A stretch of DNA of 45,460 bases from Desulfurobacteriaceae bacterium (GTDB lineage: Bacteria; Aquificota; Aquificia; Desulfurobacteriales; Desulfurobacteriaceae). Under the pieces are notes generated by a model. That model searched no databases. It saw only the letters and a list, made by a program, of their open reading frames with translations, and had not been told where the DNA came from. The stretch covers positions 1 through 45,460 of the forward strand of contig JALTBO010000008.1 in assembly GCA_027075275.1 (NCBI GenBank), read 5' to 3'. Of the stretch, positions 20,085 to 27,572 are shown in pieces; position 1 is the first letter of the stretch, and each line of letters begins with the position of its first letter. The position numbers and the translations under genes were made by a program.

Positions 20085-20749
20085 GGTACAGACTGAAGGA
20101 GCTCCCTCCGTCCGACAGACCCAGAGAGAAACTACTTGAGCTCGGAGCCGAAAACCTGACAGACTCCGAGCTCCTTGCAATACTTCTTAGAACGGGAACA
20201 AGCGGTAAAAACGCTGTTGACCTTGCCAGGGAGCTCCTTAACCACTTCAAAGGAGTGGACAACCTCTCAAAGGCTTCAGTTGAGGAACTCAGCTCTTTCA
20301 AAGGACTTGGAAAAGCAAAAGCTATAACCCTCAAGGCTGCCTTTGAACTCTCAAAAAGAGTAAAGGTCAGCAGAAACAGGAAGATAACATCTCCAGAAGA
20401 GGCTTATGAGGTTTTAAAACCTTTCAGCCACAAGGAAACTGAACACTTCGGAATCCTAACACTCAACAGAAAAGGCTTTCTGATAAACGTCCACGTTGTT
20501 TCTATTGGCGGAACGGGAAAAGCAGCAGTAAGCCCCAAAGAGGTTTTCAACCCCGCCGTTCGGGACCTGGCAGAAGCCATCATCCTCTTTCACAACCATC
20601 CATCGGGAGACCCGACCCCCAGCAGAGAAGATGTAAAAATTACAGAAAAGCTCCGCGGAGCAGGAGAACTGCTGGGAATTGAGGTTTTAGACCACATAAT
20701 TTTAGGGAAAGAGAGTTTCACCAGCTTAAAAGGAGAGGGTCTTGTTTAG
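20081..20749 (+). CDS. radC: RadC-family JAMM/MPN domain protein
   Basis: A 222-residue protein. Seen: an N-terminal helical region with a helix-hairpin-helix-like FKGLGKAKAITL, and a C-terminal JAMM metal site with HNHPSGDPTPSRED (HxH-x7-SxxD). The name RadC is historical; a direct role in DNA repair is doubtful, and the biochemical activity is unknown. I use the TTG at 20081 (overlapping the ileS stop as TTGA) because the protein then begins LRYRLKELPPSDRPREKLL, the normal family start; the frame extends to 20051 but only with ileS-encoded sequence in another frame. Confidence 0.92.
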   Translation: MRYRLKELPPSDRPREKLLELGAENLTDSELLAILLRTGTSGKNAVDLARELLNHFKGVDNLSKASVEELSSFKGLGKAKAITLKAAFELSKRVKVSRNRKITSPEEAYEVLKPFSHKETEHFGILTLNRKGFLINVHVVSIGGTGKAAVSPKEVFNPAVRDLAEAIILFHNHPSGDPTPSREDVKITEKLRGAGELLGIEVLDHIILGKESFTSLKGEGLV

Positions 20750-21722
20750 AAGGGAGCTCCTCAAACAGTTCAAAGGAAGAAAAATACTTGTAATCGGCGA
20801 CTTTATGGTTGATGAGTATATAAAGGGAACCGTTGAGAGGATATCTCCTGAAGCTCCGGTTCCTGTTGTTGAAGCAAAAAGAGCAACGTTTAGACCCGGA
20901 GGAGCTGCAAACGTTGTAGCAAACATAAAATCCCTGGGAGGAGAAGCCGTTCCTCTGGGAGTTGTAGGAAAAGATGAAGCTGGAGAAAAACTGAAGGAGC
21001 TCCTCAGAGAAATTGGCGTTAAAACAGACACACTGATAACAGATACATCACGTCCCACTACAAAAAAGACCAGAATAATAGCCGGTTCCCAGCAGCTTCT
21101 GAGAGTTGACTGGGAAAGCAGAGACTACCTTCCCCAAACTATTGAAAAGGAAGTTATTTCATTCCTCTTAAACCATTACAGAGAGTTTGACGCAATCATA
21201 ATCTCAGACTACGGGAAGGGCGTTGTAACTGAAAGACTCTTTGAGTACACCGGCCAACTAAAAGAAGACGTCCCCATTTTCTTAGACCCTAAAGAGAAGA
21301 ACTTCCGGTTTTACAGGCAGGTTACAGCAATGACGCCCAACATCAAAGAGACCTACCAGGCTGTTAGAATCACTCCAGACACAGACCTGAAAACTGAAGA
21401 AGCCGGTAAAAAGCTCATAGAGGAATACGGCCTTGACTACGCCGTAATAACCAGGAGCGATAAAGGGCTCTCAATCGTTACGAAAGATAGAGTTAAACAC
21501 ATACCCACAAGAGCCAGACAGGTTTTTGACGTAACCGGAGCAGGAGACACTGTGATAAGTGCCTTCGCCCTGTCTGTAGCTGCAGGAGCAACACCATTTG
21601 AGGCAGGAGAAATAGCCAATCTGGCCGCCGGAGTAGTTGTAGGAAAGTTAGGAACAGCAACAGCAACCGTTGAAGAGATTGAAGAGGCAGCAGGGCTGCT
21701 TTTTGAAAATAAGAGGAGCTGA
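20742..21722 (+). CDS. Heptose-7-phosphate kinase (HldE N-terminal-type, PfkB family)
   Basis: A 326-residue sugar kinase of the PfkB/ribokinase fold, closest to the kinase half of HldE/RfaE, which phosphorylates D-glycero-D-manno-heptose-7-phosphate for the LPS inner core. Seen: VIGDFMVDEYIKG at the N-terminus, PGGAANVVANI, and the catalytic signature DVTGAGDTVISA with Asp as base. The nucleotidyltransferase half of HldE is absent, so this is a single-domain HldA-like version and a separate HldC-like partner is expected elsewhere. It starts with TTG at 20742 after AGGAGAGGG and overlaps radC by eight bases. Confidence 0.87.
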   Translation: MFRRELLKQFKGRKILVIGDFMVDEYIKGTVERISPEAPVPVVEAKRATFRPGGAANVVANIKSLGGEAVPLGVVGKDEAGEKLKELLREIGVKTDTLITDTSRPTTKKTRIIAGSQQLLRVDWESRDYLPQTIEKEVISFLLNHYREFDAIIISDYGKGVVTERLFEYTGQLKEDVPIFLDPKEKNFRFYRQVTAMTPNIKETYQAVRITPDTDLKTEEAGKKLIEEYGLDYAVITRSDKGLSIVTKDRVKHIPTRARQVFDVTGAGDTVISAFALSVAAGATPFEAGEIANLAAGVVVGKLGTATATVEEIEEAAGLLFENKRS

Positions 21723-21726
21723 GCCT

Positions 21727-22668
21727 ATGCTCTGTAAAATCTGCAGATCAAAAGGAAAGCGGACAAAGGCCGTAATTTACCTCAGGCACCACAGGTTGGC
21801 CCTCTGCAGCGAACACTTCAAAGAGTGGTTTGAAAGACAGGTTGAGAAAACGGTAAAACAGTTTAAAATGTTTTCAAGGGAAGAAAAGGTTGCCGTTGCC
21901 GTATCCGGCGGTAAAGACAGCCTCTCCCTCTGGCTTGCCCTCCACAGACTCGGTTATAAAACCTACGGCATTCACATAAGCCTGGGAATAGAAGGGTGGA
22001 AATACTCAGAAAAGTCACTTGAAATCTGCAGGAAATTCTCTGAAAGAATCGGAAGACCGCTGATAGTATTTGACTTAAAGAAAGAGTTTGGATACACAAT
22101 AGAGGAAATAGCAAGAGGAACTGGAAGGAAAGACGTCTGTTCAGTTTGCGGAACCTTTAAACGGTATCTGATGAACAGAATAGCAAAAGAGCACGGTTTC
22201 AGAGTTGTTGCAACGGGACACAACCTTGACGACGAGTCAGCTCTCCTCCTTTCCAACACAATCAGGTGGGAGATAGGTTATCTGGGAAGACAGTATCCAG
22301 TCCTGCCTGAGGAAAAGGGATTTGCCAGAAAGGTTAAACCTTTCTGTTTTCTAACGGAAAAAGAGACCGTAAGTTACGCAATACTCAACAGAATTGAGTT
22401 TATGGAAACAGGTTGTCCCAACGCAAAGGAGGCAACTTCAAAAATATACAAACAGGCTTTAGCGCTTTTAGAAAATAAGATGCCCGGAACGAAACTCCGG
22501 TTCTACAAGGAGTTTCTAAAGAAAGCACGGCCGATATTTGAAAAGGAACTGAAAGAACAGCTTGAGCTTAACGAGTGTGAAGTGTGCGGAATGCCCACAA
22601 CGGCACCTGTCTGTTCAGTATGCAGGACTTTAGAGAGGTTGAAGAATGTTAAAGGTAGGGAAAATTGA
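21727..22668 (+). CDS. ttuA: tRNA 2-thiolation enzyme, TtuA type
   Basis: A 313-residue PP-loop ATPase of the TtuA/Ncs6/TtcA group. TtuA puts sulfur on ribothymidine-54 of tRNA in thermophiles, stabilising the T-loop. Seen: an N-terminal zinc finger (Cys3, Cys6, Cys27, His30), the SGGKDS loop at 60-65, three cysteines placed like the TtuA Fe-S ligands (Cys138, Cys141, Cys230), and a C-terminal zinc finger (CEVCGMPTTAPVCSVC). Two zinc fingers flanking the PP-loop fit TtuA better than TtcA. I use the ATG at 21727, nine bases after GAGGAG; the frame is open to 21670 inside hldE. The sulfur carrier TtuB is not in the window. Confidence 0.88.
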   Translation: MLCKICRSKGKRTKAVIYLRHHRLALCSEHFKEWFERQVEKTVKQFKMFSREEKVAVAVSGGKDSLSLWLALHRLGYKTYGIHISLGIEGWKYSEKSLEICRKFSERIGRPLIVFDLKKEFGYTIEEIARGTGRKDVCSVCGTFKRYLMNRIAKEHGFRVVATGHNLDDESALLLSNTIRWEIGYLGRQYPVLPEEKGFARKVKPFCFLTEKETVSYAILNRIEFMETGCPNAKEATSKIYKQALALLENKMPGTKLRFYKEFLKKARPIFEKELKEQLELNECEVCGMPTTAPVCSVCRTLERLKNVKGREN

Positions 22669-23452
22669 GTACCTGAACACCGTTCCTGTTTACTACGGCT
22701 TTATAAAGGAAGTTGTTGACAGCAGTGGAGTTGAGTTTGTTGAAGATGTCCCCTCTGAACTTAACAGGCTTTTAAACGAAGGTTTTTTAGACATATCTGT
22801 AATCTCCTCTTATGAATACCTGCAGAACAGCGAGAAATACCTGCTACTGCCAGACCTTTCAATATCGGCAGAGAGAAGGGTTGTAAGTGTCCTTTTTCTG
22901 TCAACAGTTCCCATTCACCAGCTCCACAGGAAAGACGTCTGGATAACCCGGAGCTCCATGACTTCAAAAGAGCTCCTCAAATACCTGCTCCGTGAAGTCT
23001 ACGGTGTTGAGCCAAACTTCTACTACTACTCAATGAAGGAAAATACCCTACCCAGAAACCCAAGAGCCGTTCTGGCAATAGGAGACGACGCCCTTAAGCT
23101 AATGAAGATGAAAAAGTTCCCCTTTGTATACGACCTGGCTGAGGAGTGGTTTAACCTGACCGGACTCCCCTTTGTTTTCGCCCTCTGGGCAGTAAGGAGA
23201 GACAGCTACAACAGTAAACAAGAGGAAGTTCACCTGTTCTATAGAAAACTTATTAAATCCAGAAATTACGGAGAGAAACACTACGGTGACATATGCAGGG
23301 AATACGCTCCCCGGTTAAACCTTCCGGAAAAGCTGTGCGAAAATTACCTGAACTGTCTTAACTTCCACCTCTCAGAAAAGGAGATAGAATCACTAAAACT
23401 GTTCTCTGAAAAAGTTAACAGGCCTTTTAATCCTGTGTTCATAGAAACATGA
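22646..23452 (+). CDS. mqnA: Chorismate dehydratase MqnA (futalosine menaquinone pathway)
   Basis: A 268-residue periplasmic-binding-protein-fold enzyme that dehydrates chorismate to 3-enolpyruvyl-benzoate, the first step of the futalosine route to menaquinone. Seen: the family start VGKIEYLNTVPVYYG, the DVPSELNRLL block, DISVISSYEYL, and GDDALKL with YDLAEEWFNLTGLPFVFALW. There is no signal peptide, which separates it from transport binding proteins. The ATG at 22646 overlaps ttuA by 23 bases. The gene ends in a 14-base tail-to-tail overlap with the reverse gene at 23439. Confidence 0.92.
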   Translation: MLKVGKIEYLNTVPVYYGFIKEVVDSSGVEFVEDVPSELNRLLNEGFLDISVISSYEYLQNSEKYLLLPDLSISAERRVVSVLFLSTVPIHQLHRKDVWITRSSMTSKELLKYLLREVYGVEPNFYYYSMKENTLPRNPRAVLAIGDDALKLMKMKKFPFVYDLAEEWFNLTGLPFVFALWAVRRDSYNSKQEEVHLFYRKLIKSRNYGEKHYGDICREYAPRLNLPEKLCENYLNCLNFHLSEKEIESLKLFSEKVNRPFNPVFIET

Positions 23453-24131
23453 GCCTGTGGGAGAGTTCCTCCTTCTCCTTCTCATCTTCAAGGTGAGAAA
23501 CAATAAGCTCAACAAGCTCACTGTAATCTCCGCTTTTCCACTCCTCAAGAGCATCTTCTAAAACCGAAAGGGCCATTATTCCAAAATACTCAGAAAGTAT
23601 CTTCAGGGCCTTCTCCTTCTTCTCATCGTTAAACTCTTCCGGTTCTAATCTTTCCCTTTCCTCAGAAGAAGACTCTGAAACCGAAATAGAGGAAACAACC
23701 GGCGAGAGCTTTTCACTTAAAGCTTCTTTTATGTTGTCAGGCAAACCATCAAGAAGGCGGTCAAGAAAGTCTTCAACTTTAGATGAATTTAAAAGGGCCT
23801 CATCTACAACAAAGGCAGAAGCAACACCGAAATAGGGATTAAGGGTATTAATAAGCTCCTCCCTAACAGAATCGGGCAGGGAGAGAACGCCCTTCTTCGG
23901 AGAAATCTTTTTCCTGGCACCGCTCCTTAAACGCTCTACGACATACCTGTGGAACTGAGCAACTGCTGAATCAACATCTGCCCCTTCCTCCACTTCTCGT
24001 TCCAATCTTTTTATAGAGAGGCCGTCCTTAAAAATGTTGGAGACAACTTTTCCGCTCTTTCTGTAGTACTCTGTCTGAACGTGGAATACAGAACCTCCCA
24101 ACTTGATATCCTCGTTATAGGAAACGGCCAT
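23439..24131 (-). CDS. Unknown protein with two related helical repeats
   Basis: A 230-residue soluble protein with no recognised enzyme motif. Residues 1-70 form a small domain (LGGSVFHVQTEYY ... VVSNIFKDG) that resembles, from memory, an N-terminal module seen in uncharacterised deltaproteobacterial proteins. Then come two copies of one helical unit: residues about 88-141 (LNPYFGVASAFVVDEAL ... LLDGLPD) and 173-228 (LSEYFGIMALSVLEDAL ... LIVSHLED). A third relative lies at the end of the divergent gene at 24201. These units resemble the helical domain found at the ends of some FHA and DUF4388 signalling proteins. An acidic, serine-rich linker joins them. A protein-interaction role in signalling is inferred. 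It starts at ATG 24131 with AAGGAG upstream, sharing a 69-base control region with the next gene. Confidence 0.8.
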   Translation of the reverse strand: MAVSYNEDIKLGGSVFHVQTEYYRKSGKVVSNIFKDGLSIKRLEREVEEGADVDSAVAQFHRYVVERLRSGARKKISPKKGVLSLPDSVREELINTLNPYFGVASAFVVDEALLNSSKVEDFLDRLLDGLPDNIKEALSEKLSPVVSSISVSESSSEERERLEPEEFNDEKKEKALKILSEYFGIMALSVLEDALEEWKSGDYSELVELIVSHLEDEKEKEELSHRLMFL

Positions 24132-24141
24132 CTCCTCTTCT

Positions 24142-24200
24142 CCTTAACAGGCTGTATGTGTTAGGATTATTCTAACACCGAAGTAATATTGGGAGATACC
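24142..24200. promoter_or_regulatory. Divergent promoter region with a 21-bp dyad
   Basis: A perfect inverted repeat GTGTTAG (24158-24164) and CTAACAC (24172-24178) flanks GATTATT. Counting spacer pairs, it is a 21-bp dyad centred on 24168 with one imperfect (G/T) pair. The spacer holds a possible -10 for each direction: GATTAT forward, with TTAACA at 24144-24149 as a -35 at 15-base spacing, and AATAAT on the minus strand. It lies 27 bases from the minus start codon and 22 from the plus one. A protein bound here would block both promoters. The core TTAGGATTATTCTAA matches 12 of 15 positions of the PerR/Fur consensus TTATAATNATTATAA. Confidence 0.55.
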
Positions 24201-25088
24201 ATGGAACTGAGGGGCGATTTCTCCTCATACTCAGAGATCCTTGACCTGCTTCAGATAGTAAGTATAGGGAAAAAAACTGGAGAAGTTCTCCTGAACAGCA
24301 ACGGAGAGAGTATAACTCTGCAGCTGAAAGACGGAAAGGTTATTAACTTTAAAACCAACGTTCCCTTCTTAGAAGAACTGAAAGGTAGAGTGAAAAAAGG
24401 AGAGATACCCCTTTCAGAGGCTGTAAAGTTCATCCTTCACTACGTTGCAATGTGGGATAAAGGCAGGTTTTCTTTCCTTGAAAAAGGAATAAATACAGAG
24501 CCGATTGGCGAGATAGACACCATTGCCGTTATGATGGATTTTACAAAAGAACAGGATGAGATGGGAGAAAAGCTTAAGGAGTTTTTTAAGAAAGACCCGG
24601 TATTTGAGCTCTCTGAGAGTATAACTGAACCAGTAACTATAGACCCTGAAAGCTGGAAGATTCTCTCTCTCCTGTCTAAGGGTAACAGTCTGGTAAAGGC
24701 AATATTTCGGGGAGCAAACTCTTTCAAAAGCGGTCTGGAAAAAGCTTATACTTTAGAAGAAAAAGGTTTTATCAGAGAAATTGAAGGAGTTCCAAAACCG
24801 GTTATAAAAGAAGAAAAGGAAGAAAAAACCAGCTTTGTTAACCCTGAAGTCTTTGAGAGAATAAGGGAGCTCCTTGTAGAAGCAATGGGACCGATGGGAG
24901 AGTTTTTAATAGAAGAAACTTTTGAAGACATGGAAATAACAAGACTTCCTGTCAACATGATAGACACCTTTGTAGAGAATCTGATAGAGAAGATCCCTGA
25001 TACCTGTCTTATAGAGGGAGAGAGCTGTAGAGAAAGGTTAAAAGATGAGATTACACTTCTTTTAAGAGGAGGAGCTGATGGGGATTAA
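24201..25088 (+). CDS. PATAN/DUF4388-like signalling protein with winged-helix-like middle
   Basis: A 295-residue soluble protein. Residues 1-110 look like a PATAN/DUF4388 domain: LRGDFSSYSEILDLLQIVSIGKKTGEVLL with the later LKDGKVINF, a pattern found in PatA-type and GTPase-linked regulators of bacteria. Residues 145-195 look like a winged helix (ILSLLSKGNSLVKAIFRGANS ... LEEKGFI, parts only). Residues 215-290 form a helical domain (LLVEAMGPMGEFLIEETFEDM) related to the repeats of the divergent gene at 23439. I use ATG 24201, preceded by GGGAG, not the TTG at 24189. It overlaps the haem sensor gene by 11 bases, so the two are translated together and probably interact. Biochemical activity unknown. 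Confidence 0.78.
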   Translation: MELRGDFSSYSEILDLLQIVSIGKKTGEVLLNSNGESITLQLKDGKVINFKTNVPFLEELKGRVKKGEIPLSEAVKFILHYVAMWDKGRFSFLEKGINTEPIGEIDTIAVMMDFTKEQDEMGEKLKEFFKKDPVFELSESITEPVTIDPESWKILSLLSKGNSLVKAIFRGANSFKSGLEKAYTLEEKGFIREIEGVPKPVIKEEKEEKTSFVNPEVFERIRELLVEAMGPMGEFLIEETFEDMEITRLPVNMIDTFVENLIEKIPDTCLIEGESCRERLKDEITLLLRGGADGD

Positions 25089-26070
25089 AAACTTGAGCAT
25101 CTCTCAGAAAGTTCTCCTTGTTTTTGCAATAGTTGTTACCCTTGCAACGATCTCTTTCCTGCACCTACTTGACAAAAACTACAACCAGCAGCTTATCAAA
25201 GAGGGCAGGTTAATTGCACAGCAGGTTATCATATTTAGACGCTGGATAGCCGGTTTTGGAACTGTCTGGACAAAAGACAAGTATAACCCTGACACAGGTT
25301 ACCTTGTTGCCCTTGACGCTCAGAACGGAGTTTTAAAGAGCTACAGAACAGATGAAGAACTCCAGAACGTTGGAGAAGTTCACTTCTACGCCCACAACCC
25401 GGCTTTGGCAACAAGAGAGCTTTCAGAGCTGACAAACATTGAGTACGGCTGGAGCTTTAGGGCCGTATCCGATAGATACCTGGCACCAACAGATAAACCA
25501 GACAAATGGGAAGAAAGAGCTATAAAAGAGATAAAAAAAGAGTTCCAAAAAGGAAATACTACCGGAGAATACTGGGGCTGGGACGGAGACAAGTTCCGCT
25601 TTGCAAAGGCACTAAAAGTTGAAAAGGGATGTTTAAAGTGCCACGGAACTCCCGACCAGGTTGACCCTGTATTCAAAAAAGCCATCATTGCCAAGTACGG
25701 AGAGGAGGCATTTAAAAGAGCTTCAGGGTATAAAGAGGGGGAGCTCCGGGGAATCATCAGCGTAACAATCGTTCCACCAAGCCTTTTAGGAACAGCAATA
25801 AAAATGGTAGACATCTGGAACATTCTCGCCCTTCTCGTAGCTTTCATAATCTTCTGGTACTTTGCTAAGAATGAGATCATCAAACCCATTGAAAAGCTTA
25901 CCCGTGCTGCTCACGACATCAGCGTAGGTAAACTGGACATGGACTTAGGAGTGAGAGGACTCAAAGAAGAAGACGTTAAAGATGAGATAACAAAACTGGC
26001 AATCGCAATAGACAGGTTGAGAGCCAGCATCCAAATAGCAATGGAGAGACTCAGAAAGAGGAAGAAATAA
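25078..26070 (+). CDS. Membrane sensor with periplasmic c-type haem domain and HAMP, no output domain
   Basis: A 330-residue membrane protein. Order: TM helix 1 (residues 11-30), a periplasmic domain of about 210 residues with one haem c motif CLKCH (185-189), TM helix 2 (about 247-263), a HAMP domain (about 264-318) and a short basic end. The outer part (RRWIAGFGTVWTKDKYN, YSTNPAL-like AHNPAL, RAVSDRYLAPTDKPDKWE) fits the Tll0287-like/DUF3365 haem sensor family, thought to sense redox state or small ligands. HAMP normally passes a signal to an attached kinase or chemotaxis domain, yet the chain stops 12 residues after it. The 11-base overlap with the PATAN-like gene suggests that protein receives the signal. 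A strong terminator follows. Confidence 0.87.
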   Translation: MGIKNLSISQKVLLVFAIVVTLATISFLHLLDKNYNQQLIKEGRLIAQQVIIFRRWIAGFGTVWTKDKYNPDTGYLVALDAQNGVLKSYRTDEELQNVGEVHFYAHNPALATRELSELTNIEYGWSFRAVSDRYLAPTDKPDKWEERAIKEIKKEFQKGNTTGEYWGWDGDKFRFAKALKVEKGCLKCHGTPDQVDPVFKKAIIAKYGEEAFKRASGYKEGELRGIISVTIVPPSLLGTAIKMVDIWNILALLVAFIIFWYFAKNEIIKPIEKLTRAAHDISVGKLDMDLGVRGLKEEDVKDEITKLAIAIDRLRASIQIAMERLRKRKK

Positions 26071-26094
26071 TCAGGTAATTAAACACCTGTAGTG

Positions 26095-26116
26095 GGCCGC
26101 CTTCGGGCGGCCTTTT
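26095..26116 (+). terminator. Rho-independent terminator after the haem sensor gene
   Basis: Stem GGCCGCC, loop TTCG, stem GGCGGCC (26095-26112), then TTTT. The UUCG-type tetraloop makes this very stable. It lies 24 bases after the sensor stop and only 15 bases before the ATG of the aldolase gene. A smaller inverted repeat CAGGT/ACCTG (26072-26089) sits just before it. Confidence 0.85.
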
Positions 26117-26130
26117 CATTTGGAGGAAAA

Positions 26131-26697
26131 ATGGTCCCCTTTCTGAAAGAGAGGAGAGAACTGATAAGAATAGGAAGAGTAGCGTTTGAATCCGGGCTTA
26201 CAGATACCCACGGCGGAAATATCAGCATGAGGGTTGGAGACTACATTCTCATAAAACGCTCCGGGAAAATGCTCGGATACCTGAAAGAAGAGGATTTTGT
26301 TCTAACAACACTTGAGGAGAACCCTGAACTTGACAGATTTGCCTCTATAGAACTGGTAGTACACAGGGCAATCTACAGGGTAAACGAAAACGCTAAAGCC
26401 GTACTCCACACCCACTCTCCGTTTACCGTTGCCTGTTCACTGAAGGGAGAGAGAATAGTCCCAGCAGATTCAGAGGGAAAACTTCTCCTGGGAGAAGTCC
26501 CTGTTGTAAAAGCTGAAAAAGTGGTCTCCTCCCCAGAGGTTGCTGAGAAGCTCTCAAAAACCCTTAAAAAGACTAAAGTTGCCGTTGTTTACAGCCACGG
26601 CCCCTTCGCAGCGGGAAGAACCCCAGAAGAAGCCCTGATGTATATCTCTGCCCTTGAAAACTCCTGTAAAATTCTGACGGCACTAAAAAACCTTTAA
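26131..26697 (+). CDS. Class II aldolase / adducin-family protein (FucA-like)
   Basis: A 188-residue zinc enzyme of the class II aldolase family (fuculose-phosphate, ribulose-phosphate and related aldolases or epimerases, and MtnB dehydratase). Seen: THGGNISMR, the paired zinc histidines in LHTHSPF, and a third zinc His in SHGPFA. Length suits FucA-type archaeal and thermophile proteins. The exact substrate cannot be fixed from the motifs. I use ATG 26131, which has GGAGG four bases upstream; the frame runs back to 26092 through the terminator hairpin, which cannot be coding in practice. First of three genes with tyrA and lysA, 11 bases before tyrA. Confidence 0.85.
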   Translation: MVPFLKERRELIRIGRVAFESGLTDTHGGNISMRVGDYILIKRSGKMLGYLKEEDFVLTTLEENPELDRFASIELVVHRAIYRVNENAKAVLHTHSPFTVACSLKGERIVPADSEGKLLLGEVPVVKAEKVVSSPEVAEKLSKTLKKTKVAVVYSHGPFAAGRTPEEALMYISALENSCKILTALKNL

Positions 26698-26708
26698 GGA
26701 GAGCTCCC

Positions 26709-27572
26709 TTGGACTGGGACTTTCAGGAAATCTGTATAATCGGTTTAGGACTGATAGGAGGCTCCTTCGCCCTCAACCTCAAACTCAAAGGGTTTCCCGG
26801 AAGAATAACAGCAGTAGACATAAACCCTGAAGCAATTGAGAAAGGGCTTGAGCTTGAGTTTATAGACAGCGGAAGCATAAAACACTCAATAGTTTCAGGA
26901 GCTGATCTCATAGTAATAGCAACACCTGTAGGCGTCTACGAAACAGTAATAGACCAGATCAAACCGTACATCAGAAAAGGTGCAGTGGTAACAGACCTTG
27001 GAAGCGTAAAGGGAGAGCTCGTTGTAAAGTGTGAAGAGCTCCTTGAAGGGATTGCCCCGTTTGTAGGAGGTCACCCGATAGCCGGGACAGAGAAATCAGG
27101 AGTTGAAAACGCCGTAGAGAACCTGTTTGTCAACGCAAAATTTGTGGTTACTCCCACCCAGAAAACAGATCCAGGAGCACTTAAAAAGATCAAGAAGCTC
27201 TGGCAGAACCTCGGCTCCGAAATAGTTGAAATGGACCCCTTTTACCACGACAGGGTATTTGCTGCCGTAAGTCACCTACCCCACGTTGTTGCCTACTCAA
27301 TAGTTGCCGCTATAGACCAGCTATCTGAGGAAGTAAAAACAAACCTGTTTGACTACACAGGAGGAGGTTTTAAAGATTTTACAAGAATCGCAATGAGCGA
27401 CCCGATAATGTGGAGAGACATCTGCATAGCCAACAAGGAAAACCTTTTGAAATCGTTAAAAACCTTTAAAACAGCCCTTGAAGAAGTTGAGAAACTGATT
27501 GAATCTGAAGATAGAGAAGGTCTTAAGGAGTTTTTCAGGAGAGCAAAGGAGAAAAGGAGCGTTGTCAGATGA
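26709..27572 (+). CDS. tyrA: Prephenate dehydrogenase (TyrA)
   Basis: A 287-residue NAD(P)-dependent dehydrogenase of tyrosine synthesis. Seen: Rossmann motif IIGLGLIGGSFALNL, the VIATPVG and VTDLGSVKG blocks, the substrate segment GGHPIAGTEKSGVENA, and AAVSHLPHVVAYS with catalytic-region histidines. There is no fused chorismate mutase, ACT or 3-phosphoshikimate domain. It could act on arogenate as well as prephenate. The start is TTG at 26709 with AAGGAG seven bases upstream. Its stop overlaps the lysA ATG by four bases. Confidence 0.93.
   Translation: MDWDFQEICIIGLGLIGGSFALNLKLKGFPGRITAVDINPEAIEKGLELEFIDSGSIKHSIVSGADLIVIATPVGVYETVIDQIKPYIRKGAVVTDLGSVKGELVVKCEELLEGIAPFVGGHPIAGTEKSGVENAVENLFVNAKFVVTPTQKTDPGALKKIKKLWQNLGSEIVEMDPFYHDRVFAAVSHLPHVVAYSIVAAIDQLSEEVKTNLFDYTGGGFKDFTRIAMSDPIMWRDICIANKENLLKSLKTFKTALEEVEKLIESEDREGLKEFFRRAKEKRSVVR

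Noticed and set aside
21670-21726. Longer ttuA frame beginning at 21670
   Set aside because: The extra residues lie inside hldE1 in another frame; the ATG at 21727 begins directly with the zinc finger and has a GAGGAG site.
25386-25889. 167-residue reverse frame inside the haem sensor gene
   Set aside because: Shadow frame of a real gene; Ser/Phe-rich composition typical of antisense readings.
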